Assembly (NCBI RefSeq): GCF_014647795.1
Contig: NZ_BMPW01000002.1
Location: forward strand, 186,001-250,000
Direction of reading: 5' to 3'
From: Actinoplanes campanulatus
GTDB lineage: Bacteria; Actinomycetota; Actinomycetes; Mycobacteriales; Micromonosporaceae
DNA length: 64,000 nt
Shown here: positions 1 to 8,700 of the stretch, in pieces
How positions within the stretch are numbered: the first letter of the stretch is position 1
How the letters are laid out: each line of letters begins with the position of its first letter
Notes under the pieces: generated by a model
What the model saw: only the letters and a program-made list of their open reading frames with translations
Database searches by the model: none
What the model was told of the DNA's origin: nothing
Program-made: the position numbers and the translations under genes

Positions 1-317
1 GACTCGGTGCCATGCTGCCGGAGCACCGAACGGCACCGGGCGTGCCGGCGATCAGTGGCGACCGCGAAGAACGTCGATCAGCGTGACTTTGAGAACCAGG
101 TCCGGCAAGCCCCCATGCGCACCGGATCGCTGGATTGCTTGGCTGCCGTAGCCGGTGGACCGCGAGGATTTCCGCAGGTCAGGGCGTAGTCTGAGGGAGC
201 GGTCAGCGACGGGGTCCCCGGACGCCAGAACAGCCTGGATGAGTGGTTTGGCCGCGAGCTGTGCCACTCCCTGTCCTCCCGGTGTGCCGATCGCGCCTCG
301 GATGCGCAACAATGGCT
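1..317. other. Left-edge region without an assignable gene
   Basis: I see no convincing gene here. The open frames on both strands look like chance high-GC frames: no recognisable domain, no ribosome binding site, and the longest minus-strand frame runs through the start of the downstream terC gene. The segment probably holds the promoter of the riboswitch-controlled gene to its right. Confidence 0.4.
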
Positions 318-440
318 GCTGTGGGAGGGGAGTATTCCCCCGCTCCGGTCTCGTCAACACGGAACGCCTCTTCGGGGCGAACCCGGGGCCGGTGGTCACG
401 GACCGTAAAAGGTTCGTGGCGGAAGAGACCTCCGACAGTC
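318..440 (+). promoter_or_regulatory. yybP-ykoY (manganese) riboswitch candidate
   Basis: Upstream of terC the sequence carries the hallmark pieces of the yybP-ykoY aptamer: GGGGAGTA at 327-334, CGTCAACA at 352-359, a variable GC-rich helical insert, and AGAGACCTCC at 424-433. In known members these loops dock together to bind Mn2+ and control Mn exporters and TerC/Alx-type proteins, which fits the gene about 70 bases downstream. The call rests on eye-matched motifs, not a covariance model. The switching helix between 440 and the start codon was not resolved. Confidence 0.72.
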
Positions 441-508
441 GCACGTCGCTGTTCTCGCTCGGGTCACGGGTGGGCGCAGCGACGACCCGTGTCTGCCGGA
501 GGTCCTCG

Positions 509-1510
509 TTGAACGTTTCCGCCTGGGTTTGGGTCGCCACCCTGGTCGCCCTCATCGCGGTGCTAGCCGTCGATCTGCTCATCATCGGCCGCCGGCCGCA
601 CGAGCCCAGCATGAAGGAAGCGGGGGGCTGGGTCGCGTTCTACGTGGGCCTCGCCCTGCTCTTCGGCATCGGGGTCTGGCTGGCCGCGGGCGGGCAGGCG
701 GCCGGTGAGTTCTACACCGGCTGGCTCACCGAGTATTCGCTGAGCGTCGACAACCTGTTCGTCTTCGTGATCATCATGGCCCGCTTCGCGGTCCCGCGGC
801 ACCTGCAACAGAAGGTGCTGCTGATCGGCATCGTGCTGGCGCTCGTCATGCGTGGCGCCTTCATCGCCGCCGGCGCCGCCCTGATCTCGCAGTTCTCCTG
901 GGTCTTCTACATCTTCGGCGCCTTCCTCGTCTACACCGCGATCACGCTGGTCAAGGGCGGGGAGAACGACGAGGACGACTTCAAGGAGAACATCCTGATC
1001 CGCTGGGCGAAGCGGGCGCTGCCGCTCTCCTCGTCCTTCGGCGACGGCCGGTTCAGCATCGTCACCGAGACGGGCAAGCGGCTGTTCACCCCGATGCTCA
1101 TCGTGATGATCGCGATCGGCACCACCGACCTGATCTTCGCGCTCGACTCGATCCCGGCGATCTTCGGCATCACGAAGGAGCCGTACCTCGTCTTCACCGC
1201 GAACGTGTTCGCGCTGATGGGCCTGCGCCAGCTGTTCTTCCTGCTCGGCGGTCTGCTCGAGCGCCTCGTCTACCTCAACATCGGTCTCGCCGTGGTGCTC
1301 GCCTTCATCGGCGTGAAGCTGGTCCTCGAGGCCCTGCACACGAACAACCTGCCGTTCCTGCACGGCGGCCAGCCCTTCCACTGGGCTCCGGAGATCCCGA
1401 TCTGGCTCTCCCTGCTGGTCATCCTCGGCACCCTGGCCATCGCCACGGTCGCCAGCCTGATCAAATCCTCCCGCGACCGGAAAAGGGATCTGATCGCCGC
1501 CGAACGCTGA
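509..1510 (+). CDS. TerC/Alx family integral membrane protein, probable Mn-responsive
   Basis: A 333-residue polytopic membrane protein of the TerC family. Family signatures are EYSLSVDNLFVFVIIMARF near residue 75 and IFALDSIPAIFGI about 140 residues later; their acidic and Asn residues lie in membrane segments and are thought to handle metal. At least eight hydrophobic segments are visible. The open frame reaches back to 155, but the TTG at 509 is chosen because GGAGGT lies about seven bases upstream and the preceding frame is riboswitch RNA. TerC proteins are linked to tellurite resistance and, more recently, to manganese export or metalation of secreted proteins. The riboswitch upstream supports a manganese role here (inference). 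Confidence 0.88.
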   Translation: MNVSAWVWVATLVALIAVLAVDLLIIGRRPHEPSMKEAGGWVAFYVGLALLFGIGVWLAAGGQAAGEFYTGWLTEYSLSVDNLFVFVIIMARFAVPRHLQQKVLLIGIVLALVMRGAFIAAGAALISQFSWVFYIFGAFLVYTAITLVKGGENDEDDFKENILIRWAKRALPLSSSFGDGRFSIVTETGKRLFTPMLIVMIAIGTTDLIFALDSIPAIFGITKEPYLVFTANVFALMGLRQLFFLLGGLLERLVYLNIGLAVVLAFIGVKLVLEALHTNNLPFLHGGQPFHWAPEIPIWLSLLVILGTLAIATVASLIKSSRDRKRDLIAAER

Positions 1511-1515
1511 TCCAT

Positions 1516-1555
1516 CGAAAACGCGGGGTCCTCGATCGAGGACCCCGCGTTTTCG
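1516..1555 (+). terminator. Perfect 40-base palindrome after terC
   Basis: Starting four bases after the terC stop, the two halves are exact reverse complements, centred on CTCGATCGAG, with an A-run on the left flank and a T-run on the right. It should work as an intrinsic terminator for terC and, being symmetric, possibly for typA as well. Confidence 0.85.
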
Positions 1556-1573
1556 CGTTGTCCGGGGAACGGA

Positions 1574-1605
1574 GAAGCCGCCCTCCTTCGAAGGAGGGCG
1601 GCTTC
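1574..1605 (-). terminator. Perfect 32-base palindrome after typA
   Basis: A second exact palindrome (core CCTTCGAAGG) stands 15 bases before the typA stop codon, so each of the two convergent genes has its own hairpin. The T-tract is weak on the minus strand. Confidence 0.75.
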
Positions 1606-1619
1606 GGTGAAGCGGGTTA

Positions 1620-3491
1620 CTACTGGTGCTTGCGGCGGGCCGCGGCGCGACCGCGGGCCGTCTGGTCGAGGACGACCTTGCGGATGCGGATCGCGGCCGG
1701 GGTGACCTCGACGCACTCGTCCTCGCGGCAGAACTCCAGGGACTGCTCCAGGGACAGCTTGCGCGGCGGGATCACCTTCTCGGTGTTGTCCGCGCTGGCC
1801 GCACGCATGTTGGTGAGCTTCTTCTCCTTGGTGATGTTGACGTCCATGTCGTCGTCACGGGAGTTCTCGCCGACGATCATGCCTTCGTACACCTCGGTGG
1901 CGGGCTCGACGAAGAGCTGCCCGCGCTCCTGGATGTTGATCATCGCGAAGGCGGTGACGGCGCCGGCCCGGTCGGCGACGAGCGACCCGTTCTGGCGGGT
2001 GCGCAGCTCGCCGAACCACGGCTCGTAGGCCTCGAACAGGTGGTGCATGATGCCGGTGCCGCGGGTCTCGGTGAGGAACTCGGTCCGGAAGCCGATCAGG
2101 CCACGGGCCGGGACGAGCCACTCCATGCGGAGCCAGCCGGTGCCGTGGTTGATCAGCTCCTCCATGCGGCCCTTGCGGGTGGAGAGCAGTTGGGTGATGG
2201 CGCCCATGTACTCGTCGGGGGCGTCGATGGTGAGGCGCTCGACCGGCTCGTGGACCTTGCCGTTGATGGTCTTGGTGACGACCTGCGGCTTGCCCACGGT
2301 GAGCTCGTAGTTCTCCCGGCGCATCTGCTCGACCAGGATGGCGAGGGCCAGCTCGCCACGGCCCTGGACCTCCCACGCGTCGGGGCGGTCGGTCGGCAGG
2401 ACGCGCAGCGACACGTTGCCGATGAGCTCCTTGTCGAGGCGGTCCTTGACCATGCGGGCGGTGACCTTGGCGCCCTTGACCTTGCCGACCATCGGAGACG
2501 TGTTGGTGCCGATGACCATCGAGATGGCCGGCTCGTCGACGGTGATCAGGGGGAGCGGGACCGGGTTCTCCGCGTCGGCGAGGGTCTCACCGATCATGAT
2601 CTCGGGGATGCCGGCGAGGGCGATGATGTCGCCGGGGCCGGCGCTCTCGGCGGGCTTGCGCTCCAGGCCCTCGGTGACGAGCAGCTCGGAGATGCGCACG
2701 TTGCTGATGGTGCCGTCGGTCTTGCACCAGGCGACGGTCTGGCCCTTGCGGATGGTGCCCTCGTGGACGCGGCAGAGCGCGAGACGGCCGAGGAACGGCG
2801 AGGCGTCGAGGTTGACGACGTGCGCCTGCAGCGGGGCGTCCTCGTGGAACTTCGGCGCCGGGATGGTGTCGAGGATGGTGCTGAACAGCACGTCGAGGGA
2901 GTCGCTGTCCTCGGGGACGGTGCCGTCCTTGGGTTGGGTCAGCGAGGCGATGCCGTCGCGGGCGCACGCGTAGACGATCGGGAACTCGATCTGGTGCTCG
3001 TCGGCGTCGAGGTCGAGGAACAGCTCGTACGTCTCGTCGACGACCTCCTTGATCCGCGCGTCCGGCCGGTCCACCTTGTTGATGATCAGGATGATCGGCA
3101 GCTTGGCGGCCAGGGCCTTGCGCAGCACGAAGCGGGTCTGCGGCAGCGGGCCCTCGGAGGCGTCCACCAGCAGGGCGACGCCGTCGACCATGGTCAGGCC
3201 GCGCTCGACCTCACCGCCGAAGTCGGCGTGGCCGGGGGTGTCGATGATGTTGATGGTGACGGCTTCGCCCTCGGCGGGCTGGTAGCTGATCGCCGTGTTC
3301 TTGGCGAGAATGGTGATGCCCTTTTCCCGCTCCAGGTCCATGGAGTCCATGACGCGGTCGGCCATCTCGCCACGCGCGTGGGACTGGCTGCCCTGGCGCA
3401 GCATGGCGTCGACCAGGGTGGTTTTGCCATGGTCGACGTGGGCGATGATGGCGACGTTGCGTAGGTCGGTGCGGGTCTGCATGGGGTCCAT
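1620..3491 (-). CDS. typA: Ribosome-associated translational GTPase TypA/BipA
   Basis: A 623-residue GTPase of the BipA family, which acts on the 70S ribosome and in 50S assembly, mostly under stress or cold. G1 is AHVDHGKTTLVDAM about 12 residues in, G3 is DTPGHADFGGEVERG, G4 is NKVDRPDAR. EF-G-like domains and the BipA C-terminal domain follow (GRGELALAILVEQMRRE, then PARGLIGFRTEFLTETRGTG). Two ATGs are possible, 3491 and 3482; 3491 has a GGGAA ribosome binding site and is preferred. The gene stands alone, divergent from the lytic transglycosylase and convergent with terC. Length is normal and nothing looks odd. Confidence 0.95.
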   Translation of the reverse strand: MDPMQTRTDLRNVAIIAHVDHGKTTLVDAMLRQGSQSHARGEMADRVMDSMDLEREKGITILAKNTAISYQPAEGEAVTINIIDTPGHADFGGEVERGLTMVDGVALLVDASEGPLPQTRFVLRKALAAKLPIILIINKVDRPDARIKEVVDETYELFLDLDADEHQIEFPIVYACARDGIASLTQPKDGTVPEDSDSLDVLFSTILDTIPAPKFHEDAPLQAHVVNLDASPFLGRLALCRVHEGTIRKGQTVAWCKTDGTISNVRISELLVTEGLERKPAESAGPGDIIALAGIPEIMIGETLADAENPVPLPLITVDEPAISMVIGTNTSPMVGKVKGAKVTARMVKDRLDKELIGNVSLRVLPTDRPDAWEVQGRGELALAILVEQMRRENYELTVGKPQVVTKTINGKVHEPVERLTIDAPDEYMGAITQLLSTRKGRMEELINHGTGWLRMEWLVPARGLIGFRTEFLTETRGTGIMHHLFEAYEPWFGELRTRQNGSLVADRAGAVTAFAMINIQERGQLFVEPATEVYEGMIVGENSRDDDMDVNITKEKKLTNMRAASADNTEKVIPPRKLSLEQSLEFCREDECVEVTPAAIRIRKVVLDQTARGRAAARRKHQ

Positions 3492-3632
3492 TGTTCCCGG
3501 CTCAGGTTGCCGATAGTGACACGGGGTCAAGACCCGAATCTTGTGGTCTTCTGTCCGTTTTTCAGCCTCCCGAGATCATCTGATCACTGTTAACGTCCTT
3601 CATCGATGTATCACGGGGGAAGGTCGGCATCG

Positions 3633-4430
3633 ATGAAGAAGCGCATCAACCTGGTAGCCGCGGTCACGGCACTGATCGTGACGGCGGGCTGCGGACTGGC
3701 CGGTGCCAGCGAGAACGAGAAAGATTCGGTGGGCGCCCCACCGGTGTCGGTGGCGCCCGTCACCACCGAGCCGGTGATCGAGGAGACGACGGCCGCCCCG
3801 GTGGAGACCACGACGAAGCCGAAGCCGACGAAGAAGGTCACCAAGTCGCCGACCGCCAGTGCGAGCCCGGTCGAGCAGGACTGGAGTCAGGTTCCGCCCT
3901 GCTTCGACTACGAGGGCAAGAACATCTCCAAGACCAAGGCCAAGGCGGCTCTGAAGAAGGCGTCGGGGCGGATCTACTGGCGTACCGAGGCGCCCCAGCT
4001 GAAGCTCAACTTCACCCTGGTCAAGGCGGTGTCCTGGCAGGAGAGCGGCTGGCAGAGCGCGATCAGGAACTGTGACGGTGGCTTCGGTCTCATGCAGGTG
4101 ATGCCGGACACTCTGGACCACATGAACCAGCGGTTCGGCCTGGACTACGACGCGACCGGGAACTACCAGGACAACGCGTACGCCGGGGCGAACTACCTGG
4201 CCTGGCTGACCCGGTACTTCGGGGACAGGTACTTCAAGGAGAGCTACGACCTGAGCCCCTCGAAGTGCAAGAGCCACTCCAGCTGGTGTCTGCTGAACGT
4301 GGTCGTCTCGGGCTACAACGCGGGTTACGGCACGGTGGACGCGGCGGCGAAGAGCAAGACGCTGCCCAATCCGGCTTACGTCGACTCGGTGCGCTCGCTC
4401 ATGGCCGACTGCCCCTGCGGCAAGTACTGA
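3633..4430 (+). CDS. Lipoprotein lytic transglycosylase (SLT family)
   Basis: A 265-residue exported lipoprotein. The N-terminus MKKRINLVAAVTALIVTAGC is a lipoprotein signal with the lipid-modified Cys about residue 20. A Thr/Pro/Lys-rich linker to about residue 80 probably spans the cell wall. The catalytic part is a transglycosylase SLT domain: VSWQESGWQSAI carries the catalytic Glu, and GGFGLMQVMPDTL plus AGANYLAWLTRYFG are the usual follow-on motifs. The enzyme cleaves peptidoglycan between MurNAc and GlcNAc. The ATG at 3633 is chosen over the upstream start at 3606 because it sits behind GGGGGAAGG and gives a proper signal peptide. Role in growth or spore germination is unknown. Confidence 0.9.
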   Translation: MKKRINLVAAVTALIVTAGCGLAGASENEKDSVGAPPVSVAPVTTEPVIEETTAAPVETTTKPKPTKKVTKSPTASASPVEQDWSQVPPCFDYEGKNISKTKAKAALKKASGRIYWRTEAPQLKLNFTLVKAVSWQESGWQSAIRNCDGGFGLMQVMPDTLDHMNQRFGLDYDATGNYQDNAYAGANYLAWLTRYFGDRYFKESYDLSPSKCKSHSSWCLLNVVVSGYNAGYGTVDAAAKSKTLPNPAYVDSVRSLMADCPCGKY

Positions 4431-4458
4431 GGCCAGGCGGGATACACTGGGGGACGTT

Positions 4459-4564
4459 CCCCGAGACCTCAATTTGGTGCTAACCACGGCGTTCAAGTAC
4501 TGTCTCGGGGTTGTCGTGTGTCGTTGATGCTGGCGAGCTGCGTTTGTTTCGGCCCGTGCAGCTC
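4459..4564 (+). promoter_or_regulatory. Structured 5' leader of the L11-like gene
   Basis: Two clean stems lie between the transglycosylase and the L11 paralogue. CCCCGAGAC (4459-4467) pairs with GTCTCGGGG (4502-4510), nine pairs with a 34-base loop. GAGCTGC (4535-4541) pairs with GCAGCTC (4558-4564), ending five bases before the AAAGGAG ribosome binding site. The layout resembles an r-protein autoregulatory leader; function is inferred. Confidence 0.5.
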
Positions 4565-4584
4565 ACCCAAAGGAGCCCTACTCA

Positions 4585-5010
4585 ATGCCGCCCAAGAAGA
4601 AGACTCATGAGGTAACCCTCGCGCTTGAGGCGGGTAACGCCGCGATGGTCGACCTCGGTAAGATGCTCGGCCCGACCGGCGCCAACATGCGTGCCGTCAA
4701 GGTCGAGTACGACGAGGCCACCGCGAAGAACCGGGGCGAGATCATCCCGGTCATCGTGTCGGTCTACGAGGACCGCAGCCACACGCTGGCCTACAAGACG
4801 CCGCCGACCAGCTTCCTCATCCGGAAGACCCTGGGCATTCAGTCCGGCGCCGCCAACCCGCTCACCACGACCGTCGGCACGCTCAGTGCCCAGCAGGTCA
4901 AGGAGATCGCCGAGCGCAAGCTGGTCGACCTCAACGCGAACGACCTCGACGCCGCGATCAAGATCGTGTCCGGCACCGCCCGTTCCATGGGTGTGAAGGT
5001 CGCTTCCTGA
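4585..5010 (+). CDS. Divergent paralogue of 50S ribosomal protein L11
   Basis: A 141-residue L11 homologue, outside any rplK-rplA cluster. It keeps the N-terminal PPKKK, the central IPVIVSVYEDRSHTL strand, the YKTPPTSFLI loop, and the rRNA-binding C-terminus DLNANDLDAAIKIVSGTARS. The N-terminal factor-binding loop, normally NPxPPVGPALGQxGVNI, reads AAMVDLGKMLGPTGANM, so the prolines contacted by thiopeptide antibiotics (Pro22, Pro23, Pro26 in usual numbering) become Val, Asp and Lys in my hand alignment. The start has AAAGGAG nine bases upstream. It is probably a second, non-canonical L11 with altered GTPase-centre behaviour; the canonical copy must lie elsewhere. Function is unproven. Confidence 0.85.
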   Translation: MPPKKKTHEVTLALEAGNAAMVDLGKMLGPTGANMRAVKVEYDEATAKNRGEIIPVIVSVYEDRSHTLAYKTPPTSFLIRKTLGIQSGAANPLTTTVGTLSAQQVKEIAERKLVDLNANDLDAAIKIVSGTARSMGVKVAS

Positions 5011-5022
5011 AGTAGCTGTTGA

Positions 5023-5056
5023 GAACGGGCCCCGGTGTGATCACCGGGGCCTGTTC
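5023..5056. terminator. Bidirectional terminator between L11-like and ClpP-like genes
   Basis: GGCCCCGGTG (5028-5037) pairs with CACCGGGGCC (5042-5051) around a TGAT loop, extended by GAAC/GTTC. It overlaps the stop codon of the convergent ClpP-like gene. Confidence 0.7.
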
Positions 5057-5643
5057 TTCTTGGGCGCGATCACCTCGTCGATCAGGCCGTACTCGAGGGC
5101 CTCGGCGGCGCTCAGGCTCCGGCCGGCGGCCAGGTCGTCCTCGATCCGGCTGCGCGGCTTCCCGGTGATCCCGGCCAGCCGGACCACCACCTCCTCCAGC
5201 TCACGCAGGTGCTGCCCGGCCGCGGCGGCCACCTCGTCGGCCGTGCCGGTGACCCCGGCGGCCCGCGGCTCGGCGAGTTTGAACCGGGCGTGCCGGTACG
5301 CCGCCCGCTGATCCGCCGCCGCAAGGATCGCCAGCACCGCCCCGCCCGCCTCCGAGGTGACCAGGGCGTGCACCGGAGCGGACAGTGAGTCGATCACGTC
5401 GATCACCGCGAGTGCCGCGCTCAGCTCCCCACCCGGGGCGGCCACGTGCAGTTGGATCGCCTCCGGCGCGGCCGAGTCGAGGGTCAGCAGGGCGGCCGCG
5501 ATCCCGGTCGCCGTCTCGCCGGTGAGCTGCCCGCGAAGCATCACGATCCGCCGTTCGAACAGCCGCTCCTCGAGCCAGCCGGGGAAGCCGGGCTGCTGCG
5601 GCGGCCACTCGGGTGGCTGATTCGGCTGCGGGAACAGGGGCAT
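5041..5643 (-). CDS. ClpP-like protein lacking catalytic Ser and His
   Basis: A 200-residue crotonase/ClpP-fold protein. The ClpP framework is clear: HVAAPGGELSAALAVIDVID (oxyanion-hairpin region), LAILAAADQRAA, and the C-terminal SAAEALEYGLIDEVI. The active site is gone: the nucleophile position of the ASMG motif is Ala102 or a neighbouring Gly, and the His position in the NARIMIHQP-type motif is Ala124 (HARFKLAEP). The Asp equivalent, Asp170, remains. It is therefore likely a pseudoprotease or scaffold subunit, not an active peptidase. The first 22 residues are Pro/Gln-rich. The ATG at 5643 has GGAGGT six bases upstream. It is transcribed away from the large kinase gene. Confidence 0.82.
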   Translation of the reverse strand: MPLFPQPNQPPEWPPQQPGFPGWLEERLFERRIVMLRGQLTGETATGIAAALLTLDSAAPEAIQLHVAAPGGELSAALAVIDVIDSLSAPVHALVTSEAGGAVLAILAAADQRAAYRHARFKLAEPRAAGVTGTADEVAAAAGQHLRELEEVVVRLAGITGKPRSRIEDDLAAGRSLSAAEALEYGLIDEVIAPKKNRPR

Positions 5644-5742
5644 CGGCACCTCCGGTCGTCGCGGGGTAGGCCCAGCGTATCCAGGGAGCCGTGGTTCTTC
5701 GGGGAAGAGCCACCACCGATGTCCCGGCAATGAGACAACAAG

Positions 5743-8700
5743 GTGGTGGGTGATGTCGTCTTATATCACAGCGAACGGACCCAAGTGCTCCGCCGGGGCA
5801 CTCGCGACGGCTCCACCCTGATCCAGAAACGCGCCACCGGACCCGGCGCCGCCCGGCGCGTCGAGCGGGAACGGGCCGTGCTGATCCGGCTCGCCGGCGT
5901 TCCCGGAGTGCCCAGGCTCGCCGGCCACCAGTCCCGCCAGTTGCTCGTACTGGAGGACGACGCGGCCTCCCCGGTCCAGCGGCCGGTGCCCGTACCCCAG
6001 CTTCTGAAGATCGGTCGAAGCCTGGCGGCGACGCTCGCCGCCCTGCACCGCGCCGGGGTGGTCCATCGCGACGTCACGCCGGCCAACGTCGTCCTGCCGC
6101 CCGACGGGCCGGCGCTGCTCATCGACTACGACCTGGCGCTGGCCGGGGCGGCGGAGGCGGACGAGGCGGGCGGCCCGGTCGGAACGCTCGGCTTCCTGGC
6201 CCCGGAGCAGACCGGGCGGATCGGCCCGACGGTCGATCCCCGCGCCGATCTGTACGGCCTGGGCGCCACCCTCTACACGCTGGCCATGGGCGAGCCGCCG
6301 TTCACCGGCGACGACGCCCTGGAGCTGATCCGCGAGACCCTGGTGGAGCCGCCGCCCGTGCCCGCCGGGCTGCCACCACGCCTCAGCGAGATCATCATGC
6401 GCCTGCTGGAGAAGGACCCGGCGAACCGCTACCAGAGCGCCGAGGGGCTGCTCCATGATCTGACCCGCTGCCGGGACGATCCCGACGGTGGCTGGCCGCT
6501 GGGCGAGCGGGACTTCCCGGCCCGCTTCGTGCCACCGCCCGTCCTCATCGGCCGGGACCGGGAGGTGCACGCGCTGACCTCGGCGCTGGACCGGGCACTC
6601 ACCGAGGGCAGCCGGCCGGTGCTGATCACCGGACCGTCCGGGATCGGCAAGAGCGCCCTCGCCCGCAGCCTGCGGCCGGCGGTGACGGCACGCGGCGGCT
6701 GGTTCGCCGCCGCGGCGTTCGAGCAGTTCCGGACCGGTACGAGCGGCGGCGGCATCACCCGGGCGCTGCGCAGCCTGATCCGTCTCGTCCTCGCCGAACC
6801 CGAATCCGAGGTGGCGGCGGACCGTGCGCGGATCGTCGCGGAGCTCGGCCCCAACGCCGTGGTAGCGGCCAACGCGATCCCGGAGATGGCCGACCTGCTC
6901 GGCGTCCCGGGCGGGCCGTCCACGTCCGACCCCACGACCGCGCAGGGCCGGATCGTGGCCACCGCCGTCGCCCTGATCCGGGCGCTCGCCGCCCGGCACC
7001 GGATCGTGATCGTCCTCGACGATCTCCAGTGGGCCACCTCCGGGACGCACCGGGTCATGGACGCGATCGTGAGTGCCGGGCCGATCCCCGGGCTGCTGTT
7101 GGTCACCACCTACCGGGACGAGGAACGGCCGCTCGCGGCGCTGCTCGACCGTTGGCAGCGCGACGGCGTGACGGAGCCGGTGATCCGGGTCGGTGGACTC
7201 GACCGCGAGGGGTCCGCCCGGCTCATCGGCGCCGTGCTCCGGATACCCCCGGAGGCCGCGTCCGTGCCGGCCGGACTGATCGAGGCGGGCGCCGCCGGCA
7301 ATCCGTTCGCGACGGTCGAGGTGCTCAACGCCCTCCGCGCCGAGGGCCTGCTGCGCCCGGTCGCGGACGGCTGGCGGTGGGAGCCGGACGCGATCCGTGA
7401 CTTCGTCCGCCGCCACCGGGTCCCGCAACTGCTGGCTGCCCGGATGGATCAGCAGGCGGGCGGGACACGCCGGATCCTGGCGGCGCTCGCCTGCCTCGGC
7501 GGTGACGTCGGTACCGGCTTCCTGGCCACCGCGACCGGGACGTCCGAGGCGGACCTGGCCGGGCGCCTGGCCCCGGCGGTCACCGACGGCCTGATCCTGC
7601 TCGCCGACGGCGCCGTCCGGTTCCGGCACGACCTGGTGCGGCAGGCCGCCCGGGACTGCCTGGCGCCCGGCGACCGGGAGCACCTCCAGCTGAGCATGGC
7701 CCGCGAGCTGTCCCGGCACGAGCGGTACCGGCAGGAGGCGGCCGAGCAGTACCTGCCGGTGGTGGACCTGGTGGACGCGCCGGACGAGCGGCGGGCCGCC
7801 GCCGGCCTGCTGCACGCCGCCGCCCGGCGGACCAGCCAGATGACCAACTACCAGGTCGCCGTCGAGTTGCTCGACGCCGCCGAGCGGCTCATGGACCCGG
7901 CGGCGGGGGAGCGGGACGCCGTCACCGTGGCCCGGCACACCGCGCTCTACTGCCTGGGCCGGCTCGACGAGGCCGACGAGGTGTACCGGGAGCTGACCGC
8001 CCGGTCCCCGGACCTGCTCGCGCTCGCCGCCGCCACCGCGAACCAGGTCAACAGCCTGAGCCAGCGAGGACACACCCGGGAGTCGTACGACCTCGGCGTG
8101 GACCTGCTCCGCCGGTTCGGCATCGACTCCCCGGACGACCCCGGTCCCGTGGTCCACCGGGAGGCGGCCGTCCTGCGGGACTGCGCCATCGACCTGAGCC
8201 GTGCCGCGGAGACCACCGATCCCCGGGTGCTCGCGGCGGGCCGGCTGCTCAACCGGCTGCTCGCGCCGGCCTACGTGCTGGGCCCGCTGCCGCATACGTG
8301 GGTGCTGCTCCAGGTCCTGGGGCTGTGGCGGCGTGCGGGGGTGTGCGCGCCGGTGGTCGGCTCGCTCGGCGCGGTGATCTGCGCGACGATCCACCTGTTC
8401 GACGACTACCGCACCGGTCACCGGTTGAGCCGGTACGTCGTCGAGGCCGGACGGGAGCACGGCTATCAGGCGGAGACCGCGATCGCCCGGTACATGCACC
8501 TCTTCGTGGCCGCGCACTGGTTCGAACCGCTGGAGGACATCGCCGAGGCCGGTCAGGACGCCCGCGAGGAACTGCTGACCGCCGGGGACGTGCAGGTCGC
8601 CGGCATGCTCTCGGCCCGCCTGGCGGCCGTGCTGCTGGAGACCGCCGACTCGCTGGAGACGGTCGCCGAGGAGATCGACGCCTCGCTGGCGTTCGCCGGG

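Noticed and set aside
1626-3464. 612-codon plus-strand frame opposite typA
   Set aside because: It is the antisense shadow of typA: long runs of Val/Gly/Leu/Asp typical of reverse frames, no motif, no ribosome binding site.
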